Of a stretch of 64,000 bases of DNA, positions 29,180 to 36,784 are shown in pieces; the first letter of the stretch is position 1; each line of letters starts with the position of its first letter. The stretch covers positions 1-64,000 of the forward strand of contig CAVOYU010000008.1 in NCBI GenBank assembly GCA_963700775.1, written 5' to 3'. The notes beneath the pieces are model-generated. The model worked only from the letters and a program-made list of their open reading frames with translations, was not told the origin of the DNA and made no database searches. This DNA is from Thermohalobaculum sp963700775. GTDB lineage: Bacteria; Pseudomonadota; Alphaproteobacteria; Rhodobacterales; Rhodobacteraceae. The position numbers were made by a program, and so were the translations under genes.

Positions 29180-30194
29180 TTAGGCGGCAGCAGATTGGTG
29201 CTGCAAGCGGCGCCTTCGGATTGTCTGCTGCTTGATCTCCTCTCTCATCTTCAGGATTTGAGCTCCACGGCCGTGGTAGACGTCGGCGGGGGTCAGGTGC
29301 CGAGGCTCTCGTGGTATCGGCGGTTGTTGTAGTGGTCTACGAAGGCGTCGATCTGCCGTTCCAGGTCGCCGGGCAGGAAGTAGTTCTCGAGCAGGACGCG
29401 GTTCTTCATGGTCTGGTGCCAGCGTTCGATCTTGCCCTGGGTCTGTGGGTGGTGCGGGGCGCCCCTGACATGATCCATGCCTTTGTCCTCGAGGTAGTCG
29501 GCCAGGTCGGCAGCAACGTAGGACGAGCCGTTGTCGCTGAGCAGCCTCGGCCGTTGAACGACCATCGCATGGGCGCAGCCGGAGGCTTCGAGCGCCAGCT
29601 CCAGCGTGTCTGTGACGTCGCCGGCCTTCATGCTCGTGCAAAGCTTCCAGGCGACGGTGAGGCGTGAGCCGCCACCGGTTCGAGGCCACGCCGAACGCGG
29701 CTGTAGTCGTCGAGGATGGTGCTGAGATAGAACCAGCCCCAGCCGATGACCTTGAGGCAGGTGAAGTCGGTCTGCCAGAGCTCGTTGGGGCGGGTGGTCT
29801 TGTCCCTGAATTCATCCGCCGCGCGGATCACCACATGGGCCGGAGCCGCGATCAGGTCTTCGGCCTTGAGGATGCGGTAAGCTGAGGATTCCGACACAAA
29901 GTACCGCTTCTCGTCGGTGTATCTGATCGCCAGCTCCCGAGGCGTCAGGTCCTCATGGTCGAGCGCGAACTCGACGAAGGCTTCGCGGACATCATCCGGG
30001 ATGCGGTTCCAGACTGATCCGGGACGCGGCGAGCGGTCGGTCAGCGCGTCGATCCCGCCTTCGACCCAGCGGGCATACCAATCGTAATAGGTGCCGCTCG
30101 GGATACCGAGCCGGGCGAGCGTCCGCTTCACCGGCAGGTGCGAGGCTTCGACCGTGCGGATGATCTCGAGCTTCTCGGAGGCGGGATATCTCAT
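29180..30194 (-). pseudogene. IS3-family transposase OrfB, two frameshifts
   Basis: MRYPASEKLEIIRTVEASHL at 30194 opens the IS3 OrfB with HTH_21 and rve domains. The DDE residues are in ELWQTDFTCLKV, VVQRPRLLSDNGSSYVA and HHPQTQGKIERWHQTMKNRV. Frame changes near 29660 (after ILDDYSR) and 29300 (after YHESLG) are needed; the end is HLTPADVYHGRGAQIL and RRRLQHQSAAA. It overlaps orfA by 4 bp, where programmed frameshifting normally makes OrfAB. Confidence 0.85.
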
Positions 30195-30565
30195 TCTCCG
30201 GCCTCCCCATCCCCGATCATGCTTTTTTTGAGCAGGCGGTTCTCCAGGGTCAGCTCCGCGACAACTTCCTTCAAAGCCGCCGCCTCAGATCGCAGTTCCT
30301 TGACCTCGGGCGATGTCGCCTGACGCGCCGTGTCACCCGCAAGCCGGCCCTTGCCAGCTTCCAGGAACTCCTTCGACCAGGAATAGTACAGGCTCTCGGC
30401 GATGCCCTCGCGGCGGCACAGGGCGGCGATGCTCTCCTCGCCACGCAGACCCGCTAGCACGATGCGGATCTTCTCCTCGGCCGAGTAATGCTTGCGGGTC
30501 TTCCGCTTGATGCCCCTGACCAGCTTGTCGGCGGCATCCTTCGATGTTCCGGATTTCTGTCTCAT
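30191..30565 (-). CDS. IS3-family OrfA
   Basis: About 124 residues: MRQKSGTSKDAADKLVRGIK, KTRKHYSAEEKIRIVLAGLR and EESIAALCRREGIAESLYYSWSKEF form the HTH_8-type DNA-binding part; a leucine-zipper-like helix (LKEVVAELTLENRLLKKSMI) follows. ATG at 30565 has GGAG five bases upstream. Confidence 0.88.
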   Translation of the reverse strand: MRQKSGTSKDAADKLVRGIKRKTRKHYSAEEKIRIVLAGLRGEESIAALCRREGIAESLYYSWSKEFLEAGKGRLAGDTARQATSPEVKELRSEAAALKEVVAELTLENRLLKKSMIGDGEAGE

Positions 30566-30650
30566 CTTCGCTCCATATTGGCTTCGATGAACCAGAAATC
30601 CTCCGTTGCTCAAACCCCTAAATCTCTCCGGCAGGCGCTGACGTCAGACA

Positions 30651-30748
30651 CTCCTCCGGCTTTGGTCGCTTCCCCGCCATTCCCTGGTCCTCCTGAAAAT
30701 GGGCTCATCTGAACCCTCCAAGCGGACCACTTCAATGGGGGCACTCCA
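30651..30748 (-). pseudogene. Left end and first ten codons of a second IS3-type element
   Basis: On the minus strand the terminal sequence tggagtgcccccattgaagt... leads to AGGAGGACCAGGGA and the ATG at 30680, giving MAGKRPKPEE, the normal start of an IS3 orfA (family members continue IVAKLRQ). The reading frame is cut at 30650 by the other IS3 element, so this is an IS-into-IS insertion. The same terminal block occurs at about 24504-24538. Confidence 0.7.
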
Positions 30749-30906
30749 GTATGGGGCGTCTCTTTCGGCTTCTCGTCATCTTCGCTCCTTCGTCCCGGCG
30801 ACGCTGCCGGATTAGGAGCAGAATATCCACCTAACTCACCCGTTCAGATTTCCCGAGCCACCTCTGTAACTTATAGACGCGGACTCCAAGGGGAGTGGAG
30901 CACTGC

Positions 30907-31722
30907 CTAGCCTTTGGGTCTCGGTCCGTTATGGCAGCGGAAGCACTCGGTCGCCGGAAACGCGACCTTGCCGTGGCAGAGCCCGCAGGCGCGGCCGCGA
31001 GCGATGTCGGCCATGGCGATGTCGCTGCTGCCGGCCCTGGCCTGGAACAACCAGTCATGGCAGTTGCCACAGGCGAGCCACTCGGTGTGCGTGCGGTGCG
31101 GGAACGTCACAACGGGCATGGTCTTGGTGTCGGCAAAGACGATGTCGAGATCGAGCACCTCCATCTCGCCCGCACCGCCCGCTCGCGCCCGCGGCTGGAT
31201 CAACCCGTGGTCAATCGCCGCCGCCCAGTCGACATAGTCGCCCGAAATCGAGCGCGGCAGGCCGCGGAATGCGGAGCGCGGCTCCTGCAGAAGTCCGACG
31301 GCGTCGCTCGTTTTGTCGTGCAGCCCGTCGCCGCCGATCGATCGCCAGGGCGACTTCGCGGTAACGTTCGGGCCGCCCCCCCAGCGCGCCGTTGCCTGAC
31401 CTGGCGCCGCCGCGCCGGCAGCAAGGTGCGGATCGGAAGAGATGTTGCGGGCGGGCTCCAGGCCGGCCCCAGCGGAAACTGAGGCAGCGGCGGAAACCCG
31501 TGCGGAGCTGTTCCCGTCTGCCTCTGGGGCAGACACGGTGGGAACAGAGGCGGGCGCGGTCCCCGCGCCACCGGAATCCGTCGATTGCGCCAGAATCTCG
31601 GTGGCCTGTTCGGCCGGGCCGGGGCCGGTGTCGACGCAAGCCTTGATCAGGAACGCGGCCATGGCAAGGACCACCGCCGCCCGGCGCACAGGAGAGCCAG
31701 GAGGTGAGCGCAGGGCGGTCAT
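30907..31722 (-). CDS. Triheme c7-type cytochrome, lipoprotein-like
   Basis: 271 residues with a signal segment (VVLAMAAFLIKAC) and a long Ala/Ser/Pro linker. The C-terminal c(7)-type triheme domain has hemes at CGNCH, CGLCH and CFRCH, preceded by TFPHRTHTEWLACGNCHDWL, where extra histidines can be distal ligands. Close paralogues are at 39092 and 53536 (shared blocks GLHD, VDWAAA, VLDLDIVFAD, PH..HTEWL). Translationally coupled to the Crp/Fnr gene by ATGA. Likely periplasmic electron carrier of the locus. Confidence 0.88.
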   Translation of the reverse strand: MTALRSPPGSPVRRAAVVLAMAAFLIKACVDTGPGPAEQATEILAQSTDSGGAGTAPASVPTVSAPEADGNSSARVSAAASVSAGAGLEPARNISSDPHLAAGAAAPGQATARWGGGPNVTAKSPWRSIGGDGLHDKTSDAVGLLQEPRSAFRGLPRSISGDYVDWAAAIDHGLIQPRARAGGAGEMEVLDLDIVFADTKTMPVVTFPHRTHTEWLACGNCHDWLFQARAGSSDIAMADIARGRACGLCHGKVAFPATECFRCHNGPRPKG

Positions 31723-32447
31723 CGAACCGAGAGGTTGGCGCCGCCAGCAGCCACGCGAGCCAAGCGCGCACGATCTCGCAACACCACCTCGCCCGCCCGG
31801 GGGAGTTCGACCATCCCTTCCTCGCGCAGCACCGAAAGTGCGCGGCTGATCGTCTCGGCCGTGAGGCCGAGATAATCGGCGATGTCGGCGCGCGACATCG
31901 GCAGGCGGAACCGGTCCGCTGCCCCCCCGTTCTCTGACATTCGGTTCGCATAATCGAGCAGGAAGGTGGCGACGCGCTCGTCCGAACGCTTGCGGCCGAG
32001 GATCATCACATGCCGGTTCTTGCGTGCAATCTCACCGATGGCTGAAACGAGAAGCGCCTCGATCAGTCCCGGAATGGCGGCCTCGAGCGGTGCGGTGTCG
32101 CCGAGGTCGATCTCGCAGACTTCCACATCGGTCGCGGCCTCGGCGACCTGAGAACATCCGGCGTCACCAGATCCGCAGATCAGCACATCTCCGGCGGTCA
32201 GAAAGTCGACGATTTGCTGGCGCCCGTCGATCAGCGACTGAGTGAGCTTGATCATGCCACCGCGAAGAACCATCATGGGCAACGATGCGCCTGCTGGCCA
32301 AGCGATGCCCTGGGCGCGGCGGTACTGCACCCTGCGGGAAAGCCCGGCGATCCTGTCGATCGTGTGCCGATCGAGACTGGTGCTGAATCCGATTGAGACG
32401 ACGTTGCGCTCGGCACGGTTACCGGGCGGCACGCGAAACATGGTCAT
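31719..32447 (-). CDS. Crp/Fnr-family regulator without FNR cysteine cluster
   Basis: About 242 residues starting MTMFRVPPGNRAERNVVSIG. The cyclic-nucleotide-like beta roll (MMVLRGGMIKLTQSLIDGRQ, QIVDFLTAGDVLICG) and the dimer helix (RKRSDERVATFLLDYANRM) precede the HTH (MSRADIADYLGLTAETISRALSVLREEGMVEL). The four N-terminal cysteines of FNR are absent, though three cysteines occur inside the sensor domain (LICGSGDAGCSQ, VEVCEID). Its own leader carries the regulon motif (32465-32475). It heads the operon with the c7 gene and is the prime candidate regulator of the locus. Confidence 0.88.
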   Translation of the reverse strand: MTMFRVPPGNRAERNVVSIGFSTSLDRHTIDRIAGLSRRVQYRRAQGIAWPAGASLPMMVLRGGMIKLTQSLIDGRQQIVDFLTAGDVLICGSGDAGCSQVAEAATDVEVCEIDLGDTAPLEAAIPGLIEALLVSAIGEIARKNRHVMILGRKRSDERVATFLLDYANRMSENGGAADRFRLPMSRADIADYLGLTAETISRALSVLREEGMVELPRAGEVVLRDRARLARVAAGGANLSVR

Positions 32448-32464
32448 GTTCTCGTGGCCTCGTG

Positions 32465-32475
32465 CATACATTGGC
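32465..32475 (-). promoter_or_regulatory. Regulon leader motif, copy 1 (Crp/Fnr gene)
   Basis: GCCAATGTATG on the minus strand, about 20 bp before the regulator ATG. Same orientation relative to its gene as the six other copies. Confidence 0.65.
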
Positions 32476-32601
32476 TTGCCCCGGCATTGTATCGGCGTCT
32501 GTTGCACCATCGCCGGGATCTGAACGATGCTAGCAGGAGGGCTCGGGCGGCGCGAGCATTTTGGTGCCGCGCGACAATTTGTGCACTTCTGGGGGCCCGG
32601 C

Positions 32602-33306
32602 ATGCTGAAGCGGCTGGCAGGAATCCTTGGGTTGGCGGTCAGTGGTGTAAGTCACGCAGGCGCGGCTGAGCCGGTGCCCGATCTGGTGGGCCGGGTGCTT
32701 GCCGCCTATGGCGGCGTGGCGCTGCCCGCCGAGGGCACGATGTTCCGCACCATTGGGTGGAACTGGTCGGCCCGGCGCTCGGCCGAAGGCGCCATGTTTC
32801 GCGAACTGAGGTGGCCAGACTACCTCAGGGTCGAGATCGCCTACACGGATGGCGGGCGCGAGAGCCGGGTGCTGATCGGGGACCGGGGCTGGCGGGACGG
32901 CGTTCCCGAGGCAGGTCCGATGCTGGGCGCGATGAAGCTGCAGGCGGCCCGGCTCGCATTGCCGATGCTGCTCGGCTGGGAAGCGGATCGCCTCGCGGAT
33001 CTTGGCGAGGCGATCCGCGCGGACGGGATCCAGGTGCGCCGCCTCTCGCTTGAGCTGGGCGACGGGCTCGCGTTGTTTGTCGAGATCGATCCTGCAGAGG
33101 GGCGCATCCTGCGCTCGGCGGGCGTCATCACCTCCGGCGGGAAGCAGATGGATTTCGCCGCCGCCTATGGGGAGTTCCAAGGTTTCGGTGCTCTGTCCTT
33201 GCCAACCCGCGAGGAGCAGTCCGCCATGGGGCAAAGCACCGGTTGGACAGTGATCGAGAGCATCGAGCTCGATGTTCCTTTCGAGCGCGACGCTTTGCAT
33301 CCTTGA
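32602..33306 (+). CDS. Secreted protein of unknown function, LolA-like style
   Basis: 234 residues. Signal peptide MLKRLAGILGLAVSGVSHAG, cut after GAA, then EPVPDLVGRVLAAYGGVALP, a beta-rich body (MFRELRWPDYLRVEIAYTDG, ESRVLIGDRGW) and DFAAAYGEFQGFGALSLPTR. The repeated 'model the field, evaluate slope' beta pattern resembles lipoprotein-carrier (LolA/B) folds, but I find no signature to name it. Divergent from the Crp/Fnr gene, upstream of the NHL gene. ATG at 32602 gives the best signal peptide. Confidence 0.7.
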   Translation: MLKRLAGILGLAVSGVSHAGAAEPVPDLVGRVLAAYGGVALPAEGTMFRTIGWNWSARRSAEGAMFRELRWPDYLRVEIAYTDGGRESRVLIGDRGWRDGVPEAGPMLGAMKLQAARLALPMLLGWEADRLADLGEAIRADGIQVRRLSLELGDGLALFVEIDPAEGRILRSAGVITSGGKQMDFAAAYGEFQGFGALSLPTREEQSAMGQSTGWTVIESIELDVPFERDALHP

Positions 33307-33370
33307 CGCGAGGCGGACCATTTCGTCGGATACGCTAAAGAAAGCGCCCCCGTCCCGTAGGGCGGTGACG

Positions 33371-33406
33371 AGAAAAGACGACAAGAAAAGACGACGCCAA
33401 TGTATG
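33371..33406 (+). promoter_or_regulatory. Regulon leader motif, copy 2, behind a tandem A-rich repeat (NHL gene)
   Basis: AGAAAAGACGAC occurs twice (33371-33382 and 33384-33395) and leads directly into GCCAATGTATG at 33396-33406, 15 bp before the NHL ATG. GGAGG lies between motif and start. Confidence 0.7.
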
Positions 33407-33421
33407 TGAACGGAGGACAGC

Positions 33422-34567
33422 ATGCTTTCGCAAACGCGATCGGCGCGGCCGACCCCGGATGTCCGAAGTCCGAATCGCCGTGCCGTCCTTAGGGGAACTG
33501 GGGGATTCCTGCTCGGATCGATGGCTGCCGGCCTCGCCGGCTGTGCTGCGCCACCGCCTGAGCCGGAGCCCTTTGACCCGAACAGCCTCGTCTATCCGCC
33601 GCCGCCTGAGCAGGCTCGCTATTATTACGAAAATACGCTCTGGGGCAGCGGCAGCGTGATCGTGGAAACCTCGACCGACCGCTTCCGCCGCTTCGCCACC
33701 GGCGAAGGCGCGCGCGGCAGGGGGTTCGCAAAGCCCTTCGGCGTCGTGGCCCGCAACGGCCGCGTCTATGTCAGCGACACGGTGAGCCGCCAGGTGCATG
33801 CGCTGGACCTGGTTCAGAAGCGCTACTTCGTGATTGGCCGCAAGGGGGTGGGCCGGCTCCTGAAGCCCCTCGGGATGGCGGTCGACGCAGCGAAATCGCT
33901 CTATGTGGTCGACGGCTCCGCTCGACGTGTGCTGATCTACGACTCGGAAGGCAACTACGTCACGGCTGTCGGAGTGAACAAGGAACTCGAGCGGCCGAGC
34001 GCGGTTGCGGTGACCCCGGATGGCCAGCGGATCTACGCCCTCGACACTGGTGGAGTGCGCAGCACGAACCACCAGATTGTTGTCTTCGATCCTTCAGGGA
34101 ACGTGATCCAGACCATCGGCGGGCGCGGCAAGGCGAACGGAGAGTTCAATCTCCCTCTCGATTGTTATTTTGCGCCTGACGGGCGGCTCTATGTCGTCGA
34201 TACTGGGAACTTCCGGATTCAGGTGTTCTCGGCAGATGGTACGTTCTCGCACAGCTTCGGATCGGCGGGCCGATATCCAGGCCAGTTCGGCCATCCCAAG
34301 GGCATCGCTGTGAACGCGGACGGGATCGTTTTCGTGACCGACACGAACTTCGCGATCTTTCAGCTCTTCAATCAGCAAGGCGAGATCCTGATGTGGATCG
34401 GTGAGCGCGACGAGAAGGGCGGGCCGGGGCGCTTCATCCTACCGGCGGGGATATCGGTCGATGTCGATGGACGAATCTATGTGGTCGACCAGTTTTTCCG
34501 GCGGGTCGATGTTTTCCGCCCGGCAAGCCTCCCGGAGGACTGGCCGGTCGGGCAAATGGTCGCATGA
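33422..34567 (+). CDS. NHL-repeat beta-propeller lipoprotein
   Basis: 381 residues. RRAVLRGTGGFLLGSMAAGLAGC combines a twin-arginine start and a lipobox, so Tat or Sec export with lipid anchoring is likely. Then come about six NHL blades (KPFGVVARNGRVYVSDTVSR, KPLGMAVDAAKSLYVVDGSA, GEFNLPLDCYFAPDGRLYVV, GHPKGIAVNADGIVFVTDTN). NHL proteins are protein-interaction scaffolds; they recur in multiheme cytochrome loci. ATG 33422 behind GGAGG. A second NHL protein is at 41598. Confidence 0.85.
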   Translation: MLSQTRSARPTPDVRSPNRRAVLRGTGGFLLGSMAAGLAGCAAPPPEPEPFDPNSLVYPPPPEQARYYYENTLWGSGSVIVETSTDRFRRFATGEGARGRGFAKPFGVVARNGRVYVSDTVSRQVHALDLVQKRYFVIGRKGVGRLLKPLGMAVDAAKSLYVVDGSARRVLIYDSEGNYVTAVGVNKELERPSAVAVTPDGQRIYALDTGGVRSTNHQIVVFDPSGNVIQTIGGRGKANGEFNLPLDCYFAPDGRLYVVDTGNFRIQVFSADGTFSHSFGSAGRYPGQFGHPKGIAVNADGIVFVTDTNFAIFQLFNQQGEILMWIGERDEKGGPGRFILPAGISVDVDGRIYVVDQFFRRVDVFRPASLPEDWPVGQMVA

Positions 34568-34668
34568 TCGCAAATTCGTGATGCCGCGTGCGATGTATCA
34601 ATGACGACCGGCGCGTACTGCGGGATAATTCGCAAAAGCCCAAAAAGGGCAACGAAAACAAAAACCGC

Positions 34669-34695
34669 ATGCCAATGTACGGAGAAGTCCAATGA
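34669..34695 (+). other. Leader mini-ORF overlapping the omcE-like start, with leader motif copy 3
   Basis: ATGCCAATGTACGG... encodes M-P-M-Y-G-E-V-Q and stops at TGA 34693-34695, which overlaps the omcE-like ATG (34692) as ATGA. The motif GCCAATGTACG lies at 34671-34681. Upstream, gcccaaaaagggc forms a small hairpin followed by an A-rich stretch. If translated, it could couple ribosomes to the cytochrome gene. Confidence 0.5.
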
Positions 34696-35447
34696 GAGGC
34701 CGAATCCAATTGCTTGCCGGCGTTCTGGTCGCCTTTATGGGGGGTAGTGCGGCCGCGCAAGGAATCGATACTTCGCCACACGATCTTGCCGGCACTGCGC
34801 CCGCCGGCGCTGACAACGGCGAAATCTGCGTCTACTGCCATACTCCGCACGGTGCGCGTCTGGATATCGAGGCGCCACTCTGGAACAAGCCCGGAGGCAC
34901 CGCGACCTATACCACCTACGACAGCTCGACCCTGGACGGAACTATCCTTTCGGTCGGATCGGTCTCGGTGGCATGCCTGACGTGCCATGACGGCACCCAG
35001 GCTATGGATGCGATCATCAACGCGCCGGGCGCCGGCCTCGGATCACTTGTCGGCGGTTCGGCCGGCAACACGATGACAGGATCACCGGTGCCGGTGCTGG
35101 GGACCGATCTGTCGGACGACCACCCCATCGGCATCCAGTATGGCGGCTTTGATCCGGGAAGCGGGCAGATCGACGCCGATTTCGTCAACAGCACGAACGG
35201 ATTGTCGACAGCCAACATCAACGGCTCTGACCGTTGGTGGGTCGACACCGACGCTGGGACCGCGGGCGTCCGCGAGAAGACCGACATGATCCTCTACACC
35301 CGTGACAATGGTGGCGCTGATCAACCCTTCGTGGAGTGCGCGACATGCCACGATCCGCATCTCGGCAACGGCACTGCAACCGAGGTCAACTTCATGCGCA
35401 TCTCTAACAACAACAGCGACGTCTGCCTTGCCTGCCACGTCAAGTAG
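34692..35447 (+). CDS. OmcE-like tetraheme c-type cytochrome (nanowire-type)
   Basis: 251 residues. Signal peptide MRGRIQLLAGVLVAFMGGSA, mature from about residue 23. Four CxxCH sites: CVYCHTPHG (46-50), CLTCHDG (95-99), CATCHDPH (216-220), CLACH (245-249), with DDHP near 143 and FMRISNNNSDVCLACHVK at the end. Spacing, length and the doubled CxxCH pattern match Geobacter OmcE, a tetraheme cytochrome whose units stack into extracellular conductive filaments. A strong terminator follows, so it can be highly expressed as a single gene. Filament formation here is inference. Confidence 0.85.
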   Translation: MRGRIQLLAGVLVAFMGGSAAAQGIDTSPHDLAGTAPAGADNGEICVYCHTPHGARLDIEAPLWNKPGGTATYTTYDSSTLDGTILSVGSVSVACLTCHDGTQAMDAIINAPGAGLGSLVGGSAGNTMTGSPVPVLGTDLSDDHPIGIQYGGFDPGSGQIDADFVNSTNGLSTANINGSDRWWVDTDAGTAGVREKTDMILYTRDNGGADQPFVECATCHDPHLGNGTATEVNFMRISNNNSDVCLACHVK

Positions 35448-35493
35448 CGCCATCGGGCAACAGCACTCAACATAGCCACTGCATTGGCGAATG

Positions 35494-35522
35494 CCCGCGG
35501 GGTCTCTCCCGCGGGTTTTTTT
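35494..35522 (+). terminator. Strong terminator after the omcE-like gene
   Basis: CCCGCGGG (35494-35501) and CCCGCGGG (35508-35515) form an 8-bp stem followed by seven T. It isolates the tetraheme gene from ppiC. Confidence 0.92.
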
Positions 35523-35674
35523 CGAGCTTCGACCCGAGCAACTCGTTTCGCCGTTCCGGGCATTTTGCAACCGCGGCATAAGCTCGCGTTGCAAAACCCG
35601 ATCGTCTGACCGAGAATACGTCTCAAGCCTCCCGGCCGCCCCGGCGGTACAGGAGAGGCAAGAACGAAAGAAGC

Positions 35675-35685
35675 GCCAATGTACG
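35675..35685 (+). promoter_or_regulatory. Regulon leader motif, copy 4 (ppiC operon)
   Basis: GCCAATGTACG followed by TGGAGAAAAGAA, which supplies the Shine-Dalgarno for the GTG at 35698. An A-rich aagaacgaaagaag precedes it, as in copies 2, 3 and 6. Confidence 0.7.
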
Positions 35686-35697
35686 TGGAGAAAAGAA

Positions 35698-36741
35698 GTG
35701 CACATTGCAGGATGGATCGCTCGCGGCCCGTTGGGCCGGAGACAGGATGAGTCTGCGCGCCGTCACCAGTTGATCCGGCAGTTCGTAGCGCCGGCCCTCG
35801 CGCTCGGAGTCCTCGCCGCAGGGCCGCCGAGCGGCGCGACCGAGCCACCGGTGGCTGTCATCGGCGGCGAGGCTATCTCGGGCGACGATTATGCTGCCTA
35901 TCTCCGCAACTATTTAAGATCCAAGCTCTATCACGGCGGCTCGCCCGACCGGGTGCGGGAGCTCGCCGGCGAGGCCCTGGAACAGATGATCGACGACCGG
36001 CTGCTGGCGCAGACTGCCGAGCGCCGCGGCTTCAAGGGCGACCCAGCGGAGGTCGCGGCGCAGATGGAACGGCTGCGCGCACGATATTCCAGCTCTGACA
36101 ACTGGACATCGATCGAGGCGAGCCTGCCGGAGATAGAGCAGCAGCTCGTCGTCCAATCGAGCATTGAGGAACTCAAGGCCGATGTCATGCAGGTGGCGTC
36201 GCCGAGTGAGTCCGCACTGCGCGAGTTCTACGGCGCCAATCCGGACCTCTTCACCCAGCCACCAGCCAACGACGTGGACCTGATCCTGGTCGGCGTTTCG
36301 CCCTCGGCTCTGCCGCCGGTCTGGGATGAGGCGCGGGCAAGGGCAAAGACGATCCGGGCCGCATTGCTGGCCGGCAGGCCGTTCGATCAGCTGGCCCGGG
36401 AGAGCTCGACCCATAAATCGGCGGCCGAGGGCGGCCGGCTCGGCCTTGTCCACAAGGGCCAGTTGCCGGATCCAGCGCAGGCCGCGGTCGCCGAGCTGCG
36501 GCCCGGCGAGGTCACGGAGCCAGTGCGGCTCTTGGTTGGCTATGCGCTGCTGCGCCTGAATTCGCGCCAGCCGGCAGAACTGCAAGCATTCGACCTGGTC
36601 CGCGCGAGGGCAGATCGCCTCTACCGGCGCCAGCGAGCCGAAGCCCAGTGGTCGGACTTTGTCACCGGCCTGCGCGCGGAAGCAACCGTCGAGACCTTCG
36701 ATGTGTCGTCGCATGTGCAGAAAATCTTGTCAGGGGAGTAG
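35698..36741 (+). CDS. Parvulin-type peptidyl-prolyl isomerase / foldase (PpiC-SurA-like)
   Basis: 347 residues, GTG start chosen because GGAG lies 8 bases upstream. N-terminal signal-like hydrophobic stretch (FVAPALALGVLAAG), a SurA/PrsA-type chaperone region (AVIGGEAISGDDYAAYLRNY) and a rotamase core (STHKSAAEGGRLGLVHKGQL, then AQAAVAELRPGEVTEPVRLL). Periplasmic; it likely helps fold the barrel or cytochromes encoded next to it. PPIases of this type recur beside multiheme cytochrome genes. Starts a long co-directional run to 51207. Confidence 0.82.
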   Translation: MHIAGWIARGPLGRRQDESARRHQLIRQFVAPALALGVLAAGPPSGATEPPVAVIGGEAISGDDYAAYLRNYLRSKLYHGGSPDRVRELAGEALEQMIDDRLLAQTAERRGFKGDPAEVAAQMERLRARYSSSDNWTSIEASLPEIEQQLVVQSSIEELKADVMQVASPSESALREFYGANPDLFTQPPANDVDLILVGVSPSALPPVWDEARARAKTIRAALLAGRPFDQLARESSTHKSAAEGGRLGLVHKGQLPDPAQAAVAELRPGEVTEPVRLLVGYALLRLNSRQPAELQAFDLVRARADRLYRRQRAEAQWSDFVTGLRAEATVETFDVSSHVQKILSGE

Positions 36742-36784
36742 CGCGATTGCGGGGCGCCTGGACCTGCAGGGCTGAGGCCGCATC

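Larger units (their letters stand above)
29106..30650 (-). mobile_element. IS3-family element, about 1.5 kb
   Basis: Imperfect terminal repeats TGTCTGACGTCAGCGCCTG... (30624-30650 on the minus strand) and TGTCCGTCGTCAGAGTTTT... (29106-29132), about 20 of 27 positions alike, enclose overlapping orfA and orfB on the minus strand. No clear 3-4 bp target duplication remains. The element interrupts the first codons of another IS3-type orfA (30651-30680). Confidence 0.8.
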
